Positions 26,024-35,060 of a stretch of 64,000 bases of DNA are shown piece after piece (positions within the stretch are counted from its first letter, which is position 1; each line of letters starts with the position of its first letter). The notes beneath the pieces are model-generated. The model did no database searches. It saw nothing but the letters and a program-made list of their open reading frames with translations, and had not been told where the DNA came from. The stretch is from Hyphomicrobiales bacterium (GTDB lineage Bacteria > Pseudomonadota > Alphaproteobacteria > Rhizobiales > Rhizobiaceae), in the NCBI GenBank assembly GCA_900472175.1, contig UCHD01000001.1:186001-250000 (forward strand), written 5' to 3'. The translations under genes were made by a program, and so were the position numbers.

Positions 26024-26908
26024 TCAGAGTTTGTAGCCCGGTTCGAAACGGCCGTTGACCGTCACGCCAAGTTCAAACGTCTTGCCGGCATTCGGATCGG
26101 CCTTGCGGGCGGCGTCATCCATATCCTGCCAGGCAGATGTCACCAGCAGGCGGTCTGCCTTGGCACCGATGAAGGCGGGGCAGCTCGATTGGGTGGCGGG
26201 GACTGCATGGCGGGCCATCCGCGTACCGTCAGGCGTATAGACATCGACGGCGCCCTGGCCCCAGCGTGCATTCCAGATCCGGCCATCGGCGTCACAGACG
26301 GCGCCGTCGACATCGCCAAGTGCGCCGCTCTGGTCGCTGAACACGGTTGCTTCCCCGGTCGGCAAGCCTGTTGTGGGATCGAGATCCACCCGCATGATGT
26401 GATTGATGGCAGAATCGACGAAATAGCCGATGCTGCCGTCAGGCGAAAAGCAGATGCCGTTGGGAATGCTGATGCCGCCGTAAAGCCGTGTCACGGCGCC
26501 CTTGGCGACATGATAGATGGCACCGGCTTCCTTCTCGGCCTTGCGGCCCATGGTGCCGACCCACAGGCTGCCCGACGGATGCACGCGGCCGTCGTTGGAC
26601 CGATTGCCAGAATTGCTTTCCAATGCTGCGTAGGCGCTCAGTTCACCGGTTTTGGTGTCGCGGATGAATAGGCCTTTGTCCGATGCGATCAACTGGCGCT
26701 GCGGATCGATGACCGCCAGCACGCTGCCCATGAAGGGCAGGACATGCAGGGTTTTTCGGCCGCTTTCCAGGTGCAGTTCATGCAGCTCGCGGCCCTTGAT
26801 GTTGAACCACCAGGCGGTGCCGGTGGCGGGATCGAAGGTCGGGCCTTCGCCGAGTTCGAGTGTCAGCTCGCTGAGGATTCTGCCGGAAAAGGGAATGGTC
26901 TCGCTCAT
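26024..26908 (-). CDS. SMP-30/gluconolactonase/LRE family lactonase
   Basis: A 294-residue six-bladed beta-propeller lactonase. Family marks include LGEGPTFDPATGTAWWFNIKG at about 17-37 (metal-ligand Glu), NRSNDGRVHPSGSLWVGTMG near 102, and SPDGSIGYFVDSAINHIMRV near 155 with DGAVCDADGRIW near 203. It is the last gene of a four-gene operon and overlaps dgoA by 4 bases (ATGA). In that setting it should open a sugar-1,4-lactone, most likely galactonolactone or a related aldonolactone, before dehydration. The exact sugar is inferred from neighbours. Confidence 0.88.
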   Translation of the reverse strand: MSETIPFSGRILSELTLELGEGPTFDPATGTAWWFNIKGRELHELHLESGRKTLHVLPFMGSVLAVIDPQRQLIASDKGLFIRDTKTGELSAYAALESNSGNRSNDGRVHPSGSLWVGTMGRKAEKEAGAIYHVAKGAVTRLYGGISIPNGICFSPDGSIGYFVDSAINHIMRVDLDPTTGLPTGEATVFSDQSGALGDVDGAVCDADGRIWNARWGQGAVDVYTPDGTRMARHAVPATQSSCPAFIGAKADRLLVTSAWQDMDDAARKADPNAGKTFELGVTVNGRFEPGYKL

Positions 26909-27537
26909 GCTCCGTACACCGCATCATAGGCCTTGATCGTCACCCGCGCCCGCTCCGCAACCTCGGCAGCGGTCATGCCGGCCTTGTAGAGGCTGGAACC
27001 GAGGCCGAAGCTCTTGATGCCGATCGCGGCATAGTCGCCGAAATTGGTGTCGGAAACGCCACCGACGGCCGCGATTTCCAGGTCCGTTGGCAGGATGGTG
27101 CGGATCGCCGCAATGCCGGCAGGGCCAAGCACGCTGGCCGGAAAGAACTTGAGACCGGTTGCGCCGGCATGGGCGGCGGCCAGCGCTTCAGTGGGGGTGA
27201 GAACACCTGGCATGGTGACCATGCCGCGGGCTGCGGCAAGCGCAATCACGTCAGTCTCGACATTCGGGCTGACCATCAGCTTGCCGCCGACACCGTCAAG
27301 CCTTTCGACCTGTTCGGTGGTCAAGACCGTACCGGCGCCGATCAGGCAACCGGCCGGCGCCATCTTCACGGCAATCTCGATCGACCGGAATGGATCGGGC
27401 GAATTGAGCGGGATTTCAATGGCGGTAAATCCGGCTTCGATCAGCGCGCCGACGACGCCCTGCGTTTCCTCCGGCTTCAGACCGCGCAGGATGGCGATCA
27501 GCGGATATTTCATTGGTGGAAAGGGGATGCGGGTCAT
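26905..27537 (-). CDS. dgoA: 2-dehydro-3-deoxy-6-phosphogalactonate aldolase DgoA
   Basis: A 210-residue class I aldolase of the KDPG/KDPGal family. It cleaves 2-keto-3-deoxy-6-phosphogalactonate to pyruvate and glyceraldehyde-3-phosphate. Motifs are LIAILRGLKPEE near 13-24 (Arg/Glu), GAGTVLTTEQV near 75, and the Schiff-base lysine in GATGLKFFPAS near 130. The start MTRIPFPP at 27537 gives normal length. Because dgoK lies 13 bases upstream, the galactonate isozyme (DgoA) is favoured over KDPG aldolase. Confidence 0.9.
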   Translation of the reverse strand: MTRIPFPPMKYPLIAILRGLKPEETQGVVGALIEAGFTAIEIPLNSPDPFRSIEIAVKMAPAGCLIGAGTVLTTEQVERLDGVGGKLMVSPNVETDVIALAAARGMVTMPGVLTPTEALAAAHAGATGLKFFPASVLGPAGIAAIRTILPTDLEIAAVGGVSDTNFGDYAAIGIKSFGLGSSLYKAGMTAAEVAERARVTIKAYDAVYGA

Positions 27538-27550
27538 GACGGGGCTTCCT

Positions 27551-28468
27551 TCAGGCTGGCCAGATGGCGTTGGCGGCGGCGGCAAGGCCATGGCGAACGG
27601 CTTCATCGGCATCGATGATAACGGGATTGAGATTGAGAGCGGTGAGCGCCGATTGATACAGCCCTGCCAGCCCGCCGGAAGCCACCAGGCAGACGCTGCT
27701 GCCGGGTTTGGCGGTGGCGAGCGCGCCGGCGATTTCCAGGCCGATCAAGGTGCCGGATAACCGGGCCTTGGCATCGTCGCCAGACAGCCCGTGCAGCAGC
27801 TGGCCGCTGCGCACCGTGAAGACGAGATTGGTCGCCAGAGCCGGATTTTTCACAGCCTTGGCAACTGCGCCGAGAAAGGCCGGGTCATCATTGGCAAAGG
27901 AACCGGCATCGGCGATGGCATGGCTGAGGATCGAATGCTTGGCGATGACGTCGAACAGCTCGCCGGTCATGAAGGTGGAGAAACCATCGACAATGCCGCC
28001 GGTGACACGCACCCATTTGCTGTGGGTGCCGGGCATGCAGACGAGATGACTGCCGTTGCCCAGTTGCGATATCGCGCCGAGCAGCTGGGTTTCCTCGCCG
28101 CGGATCACGTCGGGCGCCTCGTGGCTGCGCTGGGCAAGGCCGGGCAGGATGCGGATATCCCGGTTGGTATCAGGCACTGTGACAGCCGCCTTGACGATGG
28201 CACTGAGCGGGGCCGGGGTATCGAGATAACCTGCCTCGACCCAGCCCTGGCGGGCACCTGCCATGCCGCAGACGATTACCGGCAGATGCGGCGGCGCGGC
28301 GACGGCCTCAAGATGGCTTTCCAGAATGCCGGAAAAGCCGGTCTTGGCGGCGGTCGTCATGCCCTCGCCGCTGCGGCGCTCGGCCAGAACCGTGCCGCTC
28401 TCGCTGATGATCCAGAGGCGGAAACTCGAGGTTCCCCAATCCACTGCCGCGTAGGATGCCGCCGTCAT
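27551..28468 (-). CDS. dgoK: 2-dehydro-3-deoxygalactonokinase DgoK
   Basis: A 305-residue sugar kinase that phosphorylates 2-keto-3-deoxygalactonate. The N-terminal YAAVDWGTSSFRLWII is the phosphate-binding motif of this ASKHA-type kinase, and MPGTHSKWVRV near 150 is a DgoK signature. ATG 28468 overlaps the SDR stop by one base (TAATG), indicating coupling. Together with DgoA it defines the lower De Ley-Doudoroff pathway. Confidence 0.92.
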   Translation of the reverse strand: MTAASYAAVDWGTSSFRLWIISESGTVLAERRSGEGMTTAAKTGFSGILESHLEAVAAPPHLPVIVCGMAGARQGWVEAGYLDTPAPLSAIVKAAVTVPDTNRDIRILPGLAQRSHEAPDVIRGEETQLLGAISQLGNGSHLVCMPGTHSKWVRVTGGIVDGFSTFMTGELFDVIAKHSILSHAIADAGSFANDDPAFLGAVAKAVKNPALATNLVFTVRSGQLLHGLSGDDAKARLSGTLIGLEIAGALATAKPGSSVCLVASGGLAGLYQSALTALNLNPVIIDADEAVRHGLAAAANAIWPA

Positions 28469-29238
28469 TAAAATACTCCTCCGTCGATGATCATGGCCTG
28501 TGCCGTCATCCGCGCCGAGCAGTCGGACGCGAGATAGAGGCAGGGGCCAACCATGTCGCCTGCGACGAGCATGTGTTTCAGGCATTGTTTTTCGATCATG
28601 CCGGCAATCGCCGCGTCGTCGATCCAGAGCTTCTTCTGCCGCTCGGTCACCACCATGCCCGGCAGAACCGCATTGACGCGGATATTGTCGGGACCAAGCT
28701 TGCCGGCAAGCGACTTGGTCAGGCCGACAATCCCTGCCTTGGCGGTCGCATAGGCCGGGATTTCGCCCATGTTGAGCATGAAGGCGATCGACGAGAAATT
28801 GATGATCGAGCCGCCGCCCGCCCGGCGCATATGCGGGGCAGCGGCCTGGCAGGTGAAAAACACATGCCGCAGATTGACGGCCTGGCTTTCGTCCCAGCTC
28901 GCTTCGGTGACGTCCTCAAGCTGCTGGCGGTCGTCGCGCGCGGCATTGTTGATGAGAATGTTGAGGGAGCCCGTCGCGCTTGCTGCCCGATCGACGGCGG
29001 ACTTGACGGCGGCAATGTCGCGCAGGTCGGCCCGAATGAAAGCTGGCGCATGCGTAACAACGGGGGAAAGCCGTTCCACCAGCGCTTGGCTGTCTGCCTC
29101 GGCAATGTCGATAAAGGCGACGCGCGCGCCCTGCCGGGCAAAGCCTTCGACCAAAGCGGCGCCGATGCCCGAACCGCCGCCGGTAATCAGGACGCCACGG
29201 CCTTTAAGGTCGTGAAATTGCGCGGCTGGCAAGGCCAT
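28468..29238 (-). CDS. SDR-family oxidoreductase, probable sugar dehydrogenase
   Basis: A 256-residue classical short-chain dehydrogenase. It has the GGGSGIGAALVEGFARQG cofactor motif near 20-37, NNAA near 95, and a catalytic Ser/Tyr/Lys set with YATAK near 158-162. The start at 29238 removes 22 upstream codons lacking family support. As first gene of the operon with dgoK and dgoA, it most likely oxidises a sugar (galactose, or an aldose feeding the same route) to its lactone. Substrate is not determined by sequence. Confidence 0.85.
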   Translation of the reverse strand: MALPAAQFHDLKGRGVLITGGGSGIGAALVEGFARQGARVAFIDIAEADSQALVERLSPVVTHAPAFIRADLRDIAAVKSAVDRAASATGSLNILINNAARDDRQQLEDVTEASWDESQAVNLRHVFFTCQAAAPHMRRAGGGSIINFSSIAFMLNMGEIPAYATAKAGIVGLTKSLAGKLGPDNIRVNAVLPGMVVTERQKKLWIDDAAIAGMIEKQCLKHMLVAGDMVGPCLYLASDCSARMTAQAMIIDGGVF

Positions 29239-29297
29239 GATGGTGTGCTCTCCCGAATGCAAGCCATCTGAAGGCTGCTTGATTTTATATCCGTCTT

Positions 29298-29314
29298 GTT
29301 CCACAATGTGGAAC
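29298..29314. promoter_or_regulatory. 17-bp palindrome, probable IclR-family operator
   Basis: GTTCCACAATGTGGAAC is a perfect inverted repeat with 8-bp arms around a central A. It lies in the 158-base gap between the SDR operon and the divergent IclR gene, 60 bases upstream of the SDR start. IclR-family proteins bind palindromes of this size and often autoregulate, so this is the natural site for the adjacent regulator. Confidence 0.75.
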
Positions 29315-29396
29315 TGACTCTTATTATTTGGAATTATCGCGCTAGGGGCGTTGGCTTGTCAAGGTCGAAGCCGGGGCGTGCGGCAAATGGACAGCA

Positions 29397-30212
29397 ATGA
29401 TGAAACAGGATCATCCGGATATGTCTTCGCCCGCTTCCGCGCAGCATAGCGGGACGGGTACGCTGGGCAAGGTTCTTTCCGTGCTGGAGACGGTCGTGAC
29501 ATCCGACCGGCCGCTCCGGTTCAGCGATATTCTGGCACTGTCGGGGCAGCCGCGCGGCACCCTGCACAGGCAGCTTTCCCATCTTGTCGAGGAAGGACTT
29601 CTGACGCAAGGACGCGATCTTTGCTACGAACCCGGCCTGCGTCTTCTGAAATTTGCCTACCGGTCCTGGTCGAAGAACCAGTTTCGCGCGGTGGCAGCGC
29701 GGCATCTGCAACGGCTGCACGAAGAAACCGGCGAGACGGTTCATCTGGGCGTCTTGCGCGGCACCGAGATCATCTATGTCGACAAGGTCGAAAGCCGCCA
29801 GACCGTGCGGATGGAATCGCAGATCGGCAACGCCTCTCCGGTCTACTGCACGGGACTTGGGAAGGCGGGGCTGTCCGTGCTGCCGCCGGAGCGGCTTGCC
29901 GAAACGCTGGGTAAGCTGACTTTCCATCGTTTTACCGCCAATACACACCTTTCCGTCGCGTCTTTGACGTGTGATCTGGACGAGGCCCGATTGCAGGGCT
30001 ATGCCTTTGATCGCGAGGAACACGAAACAGAAATTCGCTGTGTTGCTGCTCCGATCCACGGTGCCGGGTTCGATTTTGTCGCCGGTGTTTCCGTGACAGG
30101 GCCGGCATACCGGGTGACGATGGAGCAATTGGAAAGCTGGGCGCAGACGGTTCGCCAGGTGGCGACGGCGATCAGTGAAGACGTCGAAATCCGTCTCGGG
30201 CCGGGCCGTTAG
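29397..30212 (+). CDS. IclR-family transcriptional regulator
   Basis: A 271-residue regulator. The N-terminal winged HTH (about 20-85) has LGKVLSVLETVVTSDRPLRF and SGQPRGTLHRQLSHLVEEGL. The C-terminal IclR effector domain includes ETGETVHLGVLRGTEIIYVDK and CTGLGKAGLSVLP. It is divergent from the galactonate-type operon, which it very likely represses in the absence of a pathway sugar acid. An ATG one codon on (29400) is equally possible. Confidence 0.9.
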   Translation: MMKQDHPDMSSPASAQHSGTGTLGKVLSVLETVVTSDRPLRFSDILALSGQPRGTLHRQLSHLVEEGLLTQGRDLCYEPGLRLLKFAYRSWSKNQFRAVAARHLQRLHEETGETVHLGVLRGTEIIYVDKVESRQTVRMESQIGNASPVYCTGLGKAGLSVLPPERLAETLGKLTFHRFTANTHLSVASLTCDLDEARLQGYAFDREEHETEIRCVAAPIHGAGFDFVAGVSVTGPAYRVTMEQLESWAQTVRQVATAISEDVEIRLGPGR

Positions 30213-30431
30213 ACTTTCGTGATGCCCCGGTGGTTAATTAGTTGAATCGACTGGACGCGGGGAACCCGGACCTGTAGCTTTGATATATCAGATTCTGTGC
30301 CTGCCGACGTTCGAAACTCCCGCCTCGAAGCCGGGATTGCCGGGATTGAACCGGCGAGAAAGCTGGGGGTGGCTGCGGAACGGGCTTTCGTGATGCCGGC
30401 TCCAACGGCTGCGAGCCTGGAAGAGGTAGAA

Positions 30432-31172
30432 ATGGTGGATTTCAGCGGACATCTATCACCCAGAACGGTTGCCGCCGGCCAGCGGGGTTCCGAGGCGATG
30501 GCACGGGAAGTGGATGTCCGTCAGGCCTTGGAAAAAGTCTCGTGCGTCTATGGCTTTCACGGGTTCGTGGTGATGGTCGTGCCGGCGAAAACCTGCTGCA
30601 GTCTTGCGGAAACCGTCGTGATGACGAACTGGCCGGCGGATTTCTTGATCCATTATGATACCGCCAACATGATGGCAGGCAGCCCGGTCATTGCGCGTCT
30701 GCGCAGGAGCACCATTCCCTTCACCTATGATGCGGTTCTTGATGCCCCCCGCCGCTCGGATGGCAAAGGGAACGAGGCCGCCAGCTTGTTCGAACGCGGT
30801 AACCTGCGGCGCGGTGTCTATATCCCGGTCCATGATGTGCACGGCACATGTGGTGCCATCGGTTTTGGCGGCAATCGCGAGGCGGTCAGTTCGGCCGAAC
30901 TGAAGGAGCTGACCTACGAGGCCGGCTACCTGTTCGGCAGGCTGAGCGAAATCAGGGAGATACGCTCGCCAATGCCTGCGGCGTTGTCGCGGCGTGAAAT
31001 CGAATGCCTGCACTGGGCCGCAGCTGGGAAGACAACCACGGAAATGGCGAAAATCCTGGATCTTTCGGAATATACCGTCAATCACTATCTCAGCCGTGCC
31101 ACCCGCAAACTGGATTCTGTCAATCGCGTCCAGACCGTGGCAAAAGCAATACGTGCCGGATTGATCAATTGA
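30432..31172 (+). CDS. LuxR-family regulator (solo), first of tandem pair
   Basis: A 246-residue protein: autoinducer-binding-like domain (about 20-165), then a LuxR HTH (about 180-240) with LSRREIECLHWAAAGKTTTE and the recognition helix SEYTVNHYLSRATRKL. In the ligand domain, the aligned block NWPADFLIHYDTANMMAGSP keeps the Tyr but has Ser where AHL receptors have the key Asp, and Tyr/Phe at the conserved Trp positions. A non-AHL or no ligand is therefore likely. No luxI gene is nearby. ATG 30432 has a GAAGAGG ribosome-binding site. Confidence 0.85.
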   Translation: MVDFSGHLSPRTVAAGQRGSEAMAREVDVRQALEKVSCVYGFHGFVVMVVPAKTCCSLAETVVMTNWPADFLIHYDTANMMAGSPVIARLRRSTIPFTYDAVLDAPRRSDGKGNEAASLFERGNLRRGVYIPVHDVHGTCGAIGFGGNREAVSSAELKELTYEAGYLFGRLSEIREIRSPMPAALSRREIECLHWAAAGKTTTEMAKILDLSEYTVNHYLSRATRKLDSVNRVQTVAKAIRAGLIN

Positions 31173-31283
31173 AAAATGTTATGAATGCAAGCAGGAAACC
31201 GGCATGATGTGTAGAGTGAAATATCGGCGGCGCTTTGAAGCGTTTGGCCGGCAACGCACTCTGGTGTGCGGTGGAGTTTGTGA

Positions 31284-32039
31284 ATGCGCGATACGTTGAT
31301 GGCAGATCCGATCGAAAAAGAGCAGTCGCGCGGCGGCGATTTCGCCTCGGATATCGCGGCGCTGGAAACCCAGTTCGATGCGATCCGCTACATGAAGAAG
31401 GTCACCCAGACGTTCGGGTTCAAGGCTTTTCTTGTCTGCGTGGTTCCGTCCTTCGATGCGGAAAAGCTGTCCAGTGCCTCGATCCTGTCCAATATGCCGG
31501 CCGATCTGGTCAATACATATGACAGCATTTCTCTCCTGAAGCATTCGACCGGCATTCGCCGCCTGCGGGAAACCACGACGCCGTTCCAGTTGACGCTTGA
31601 AGATTGGGAAAAGGAAAGCAGCCGCCTGCCGCAGACCAACGGTTATATTACGTTGTTGCGGGAACACGGGATTTTACAGGCCAATTATTTTCCGGTTCAC
31701 GATGCCGATGGCAGCCGGGCGACCGTCATCTGGATGGGAGGCCGCACCGATCTGCCAATGTCTGCAATGATGGAACTGCAGATGATCGCCATCCATGTCT
31801 ACAACCGTCTGACCGAAATCGGTTCGTTCTGGAAGGGTGCCCCTGTCGCCCTGTCGGAGCGGGAGATCCAATGTCTCAATTGGACGGCTGCCGGCAAGAC
31901 AAGTTCGGAGATTGCCGGTATCCTCGGCCTGTCCGAGCACACGGTCAATCATTACCTCAATCATGTCAGCAAGAAGCTGGATGCGGTCAACCGCACGCAG
32001 GCTGTCGTCAAGGCGATGAAGAAGGGGTATATCAGCTGA
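31284..32039 (+). CDS. LuxR-family regulator (solo), second of tandem pair
   Basis: A 251-residue paralogue of the preceding gene with the same layout. The C-terminal HTH has LSEREIQCLNWTAAGKTSSE and SEHTVNHYLNHVSKKL. The ligand-like domain departs further from AHL receptors: NMPADLVNTYDSISLLKHST has Ser and Thr in place of the Asp-Pro pair. The two proteins may act as a heterodimer, as the rhizobial VisN/VisR pair does, but these are not adjacent to motility genes other than a chemoreceptor. ATG 31299 is an alternative start. Confidence 0.85.
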   Translation: MRDTLMADPIEKEQSRGGDFASDIAALETQFDAIRYMKKVTQTFGFKAFLVCVVPSFDAEKLSSASILSNMPADLVNTYDSISLLKHSTGIRRLRETTTPFQLTLEDWEKESSRLPQTNGYITLLREHGILQANYFPVHDADGSRATVIWMGGRTDLPMSAMMELQMIAIHVYNRLTEIGSFWKGAPVALSEREIQCLNWTAAGKTSSEIAGILGLSEHTVNHYLNHVSKKLDAVNRTQAVVKAMKKGYIS

Positions 32040-32363
32040 GTGTAATCCTTCGCGTGCTGGTAGAGAATTGTACCGCAGCGACGATTGTTGCAGGCATTTT
32101 AGATGAACTTTAAGATTTGCGGCGCACCTTTATTGCCGGTGAAATGATTTCACTGGGAGGGTGCGCAAACATTTCTGTCCTCGATCTTTATCGGGCGGGG
32201 CTTATCAAGCGCTTTTACGTTGCCGGCATTGTCCGTCCGCCAAGGATGCACTGCACTGCCGCATGAACGTTATCCTCCGGACTTTTTTCCAAGAATGATA
32301 GTCATGTGACGCAGCAACGCTTGAGGCATTCGCCCGTTGCCGTCGCGCTTGCGAGGATACGAG
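32040..32363. other. Intergenic region with nested inverted repeats, no gene seen
   Basis: A 324-base gap. It contains a nested structure at 32122-32166: outer arms GCGCACC/GGTGCGC enclose GTGAAATGATTTCAC (32139-32153), a perfect 15-base palindrome with single centre. There is no T-run, so it is not a standard terminator. No convincing small ORF was found. Confidence 0.5.
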
Positions 32364-34763
32364 ATGCTGTTCAAGACTGCGACTTCCCGTAATATATTCT
32401 CCGTTGTTGCTACCGGGCTCTTTGCCACTGTAGTGACTGCCGGAACGTTGTTCTGGATCTCCTATTCCGAAGTGAAACGCCGCAGCGTCGATGAAATGAA
32501 TGCCGCCGCCGCTTTGACCGCCGCCGATCTGAAGGCGCAGATGTCACAGGGCCTGCAACTGGTGAGTACGTTCCAGAGTGTTTTCACAGCACTCGAGACA
32601 TCCGGTGCCGCAAACCGAACCTCGGCCGATGCGATGATGAAGAAGGCGCTGGAAGACAGCCCGTTTGCGCTCGGCGTCTGGAGCGGCTGGGAGCCGAATG
32701 CCTTTGACGGCAAGGATGCGGATTACGTCAACAAGCCGGGACATGATGCGACAGGCCGCTTCGTACCGTACTGGGTGCGCTCCGGCGGCAAGATCGATGT
32801 GACGCCGCTGGTCGATTACGACAAGCCAGGCCCCGGCGATTATTACCAGTTGCCTTTCAAGGCACAGAAGATGGTGGTGATCGAGCCCTATAAATACGTT
32901 GTCGATGGCAAGGACGTGATGATGACCACGCTCGTCGGTCCGGTCACTGTCGAGGGCAAGCCACTCGGTGTGACCGGTATCGACATTGCGCTCGACAGCC
33001 TGACATCGAAACTTGCCGATATGAAGCCGCTGGGCGACGGCAATGTCGCGCTGGTCTCGCAAGGCGGACACTTCCTCAGCCATGTCAACGCCGCCAACCT
33101 CGGCAAGGCGTTCAAGGATAGCAGCGTCGACGCCGCCGCCTGGCAGCAGATGATCGAAAACCCGGGCAAGCCGGTCGATGTCACCGGCGAGGATGGAACC
33201 AAATTCCTCTCCGTCGCTGTTCCCGTGCAATTGCTGCCGGATACGGCCTGGTATGCGATCGTTTCCGTGCCGAAATCGACCGTGTTTGCCTACCTGACGC
33301 AAATGGCGTGGATTTCCGTCATCATCATTGGCGTCGCCTCCGTTCTGCTCGTGCTGCTCGGCGTGATGATCTCCAACCGTTTCCGCCGCCGCCTCGAAGC
33401 CATCGTCAATGCAACCGGCGAAATCGCCAGGGGCAATACCGGCATCGCCATCGCCGATGCCGAGCGCAATGACGAGATCGGCGACATGGCCCGCTCGCTT
33501 GCCATTCTGCGCGATGCCTCGATCGCCAAGCAGCGCCTGGAAGCCGAAGCCGCAGAGACCCGCACGCTTAGCGAAGAAGAGCGTCAGCGCCGTGCGGCAG
33601 AGACCCAGGAGAACGAGCGTCAGATGCGCTTTGCCGTCACCGAACTCGGCACGGGCCTGCAGCGCCTGGCCGATGGCGACGTCACATTCCGCCTGACGAC
33701 GCCGTTCATCGGCTCGCTCGATGCGCTGCGTGAAGACTTCAACAGTTCGATGACCACCCTGCAGCAGACCCTGCAATCGGTCGGCAACAACGCACTCGGC
33801 ATCCAGGCCGGTTCCGCCGAAATCCGAACATCGGCGGACGACCTTGCCCGCCGCACCGAACAGCAAGCCGCCTCCGTCGAGGAAACAGCCGCAGCGCTTG
33901 ATGAGATCACCGCATCGGTGCGCGATTCGACAGTGCGTGCCGAAGAGGCGGGCCAGCTGGTCGCCAAGGCAAAATCCGGCGCTCAGACATCGAGCGCGGT
34001 CGTCAAGAGCGCCATTGACGCCGTCGGCCAGATCGAAACGTCGTCGCAGGAAATCTCCAGCATCATCGGCGTCATCGACGAAATCGCCTTCCAGACCAAC
34101 CTTCTCGCGCTGAACGCCGGTGTCGAAGCTGCGCGTGCCGGCGACGCGGGCAAGGGCTTTGCGGTCGTTGCCCAGGAAGTGCGTGAACTCGCCCAGCGCT
34201 CGGCCAATGCCGCGAAGGAAATCAAGGCGTTGATCTCGAAGTCCGGCCAGCAGGTCAAGACCGGCGTCGAGCTGGTCGGCCAGGCGGGTAAGGCACTGGA
34301 AGTGATTGTCCACGAAGTCGACGAGATCAACCTGCGCGTCTCCTCGATCGTCGAGGCTGCCCGCGAGCAGTCGATCGGCCTCAACGACATCAACCGCGCC
34401 GTCAACGTCATGGATCAGGGTACGCAGCAGAATGCGGCCATGGTCGAGGAATCGACCGCTGCCAGCCACACGCTTGCCGCCGAAGCTTCGGCGCTGACGA
34501 CGCTTCTGTCGAACTTCCAGCTGGGCGACACGTCGCAGGCGATGCACCGCGCACCGGCCGATATCGGCCAGCACCGCGCGCCCGCTGCTCCCGTCCGCAA
34601 TTCCCTGCCGTCGAAGCCGGGCATCCGGCCGGCCTCGGTGACAACACCGGCGGTGCAGTCACCGGCCCGCTCGCTCGGCCAGAAGCTTGCCGGCGCGTTT
34701 CAGGGACATGGCGGTGCCGCGGCTGCCGCCGCTCCGGCCAATGATGGCTGGGACGAATTCTGA
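32364..34763 (+). CDS. Methyl-accepting chemotaxis protein with Cache sensor and CheR-tether tail
   Basis: A 799-residue transmembrane chemoreceptor. It has TM1 near 10-30, a periplasmic double-Cache-type domain to about 290 ([40 protein letters not shown]), and TM2 near 310-332. HAMP segments follow, then the MA signalling domain with the hairpin tip [20 protein letters not shown]. The last five residues GWDEF resemble the xWxxF pentapeptide that recruits CheR/CheB. ATG 32364 has a GAGGA ribosome-binding site. The ligand is unknown; double-Cache domains commonly bind amino acids, amines or carboxylates. Confidence 0.92.
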   Translation: MLFKTATSRNIFSVVATGLFATVVTAGTLFWISYSEVKRRSVDEMNAAAALTAADLKAQMSQGLQLVSTFQSVFTALETSGAANRTSADAMMKKALEDSPFALGVWSGWEPNAFDGKDADYVNKPGHDATGRFVPYWVRSGGKIDVTPLVDYDKPGPGDYYQLPFKAQKMVVIEPYKYVVDGKDVMMTTLVGPVTVEGKPLGVTGIDIALDSLTSKLADMKPLGDGNVALVSQGGHFLSHVNAANLGKAFKDSSVDAAAWQQMIENPGKPVDVTGEDGTKFLSVAVPVQLLPDTAWYAIVSVPKSTVFAYLTQMAWISVIIIGVASVLLVLLGVMISNRFRRRLEAIVNATGEIARGNTGIAIADAERNDEIGDMARSLAILRDASIAKQRLEAEAAETRTLSEEERQRRAAETQENERQMRFAVTELGTGLQRLADGDVTFRLTTPFIGSLDALREDFNSSMTTLQQTLQSVGNNALGIQAGSAEIRTSADDLARRTEQQAASVEETAAALDEITASVRDSTVRAEEAGQLVAKAKSGAQTSSAVVKSAIDAVGQIETSSQEISSIIGVIDEIAFQTNLLALNAGVEAARAGDAGKGFAVVAQEVRELAQRSANAAKEIKALISKSGQQVKTGVELVGQAGKALEVIVHEVDEINLRVSSIVEAAREQSIGLNDINRAVNVMDQGTQQNAAMVEESTAASHTLAAEASALTTLLSNFQLGDTSQAMHRAPADIGQHRAPAAPVRNSLPSKPGIRPASVTTPAVQSPARSLGQKLAGAFQGHGGAAAAAAPANDGWDEF

Positions 34764-34770
34764 GTGAGGG

Positions 34771-34795
34771 CAGGGCGCCGCTATCCGGCGCCCTG
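34771..34795 (+). terminator. Terminator hairpin after chemoreceptor gene
   Basis: Stem CAGGGCGCC (34771-34779) pairs with GGCGCCCTG (34787-34795) across a 7-base loop. It begins 8 bases after the stop. The T-run is weak (TTGC), so termination may be partial. Confidence 0.65.
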
Positions 34796-34915
34796 TTGCA
34801 AAATCCGGCAATGCTGGAAGCGGCGCAACGCATCTGCACAATAAGTAAGCGCGCTTGATGCTGTGTTGCGAAAGAGCAGAGCCGGAAACCGGTATTTTCC
34901 GGCACTTTCTCAAAC

Positions 34916-34931
34916 TGGCACGGTTCCTGCT
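34916..34931 (+). promoter_or_regulatory. Sigma-54 (RpoN) -24/-12 promoter
   Basis: TGGCACGGTTCCTGCT matches the RpoN consensus TGGCACGrnnnTTGCw with a single mismatch and the obligatory 10-base spacing between GG and GC. Predicted transcription start is about 34942. A perfect 8-bp inverted repeat lies just upstream (34881-34903). The site faces no annotated gene for 300 bases. Confidence 0.7.
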
Positions 34932-34941
34932 TTGTAAAAGG

Positions 34942-35060
34942 CATGTCCAGAGGGGACTGTAATAAAGACTGCGCCCAAGAAGGTCGCGACAGGCAAGGCC
35001 GCTTTCAGCCAAAGGTGATCCCGGATGTACGGACACCGCTCGGCAGAGAGCGGCCTTTTC
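34942..35060 (+). ncRNA. Candidate sigma-54-driven small RNA
   Basis: The predicted RNA runs from the RpoN start to the T-run of a terminator, about 119 nt. It has a 5' hairpin GTCC/GGAC (34945-34957). Its 3' end can form a local hairpin CCGCTC/GAGCGG (35036-35053), or instead a 9-bp long-range stem AAGGCCGCT (34995-35003) with AGCGGCCTT (35049-35057). The two folds exclude each other. A 45-codon ORF from ATG 34943 exists but reads through the terminator and looks non-coding. I do not recognise a known sRNA family. Confidence 0.5.

Noticed and set aside
30432-32039. Assignment of the two LuxR genes as VisN/VisR
   Set aside because: The pair lies beside a chemoreceptor but not in a flagellar cluster, and I cannot confirm orthology without an alignment.
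32544-34574. 676-codon minus-strand frame across the chemoreceptor gene
   Set aside because: Antisense shadow; the plus strand has full Cache, HAMP and signalling domains.
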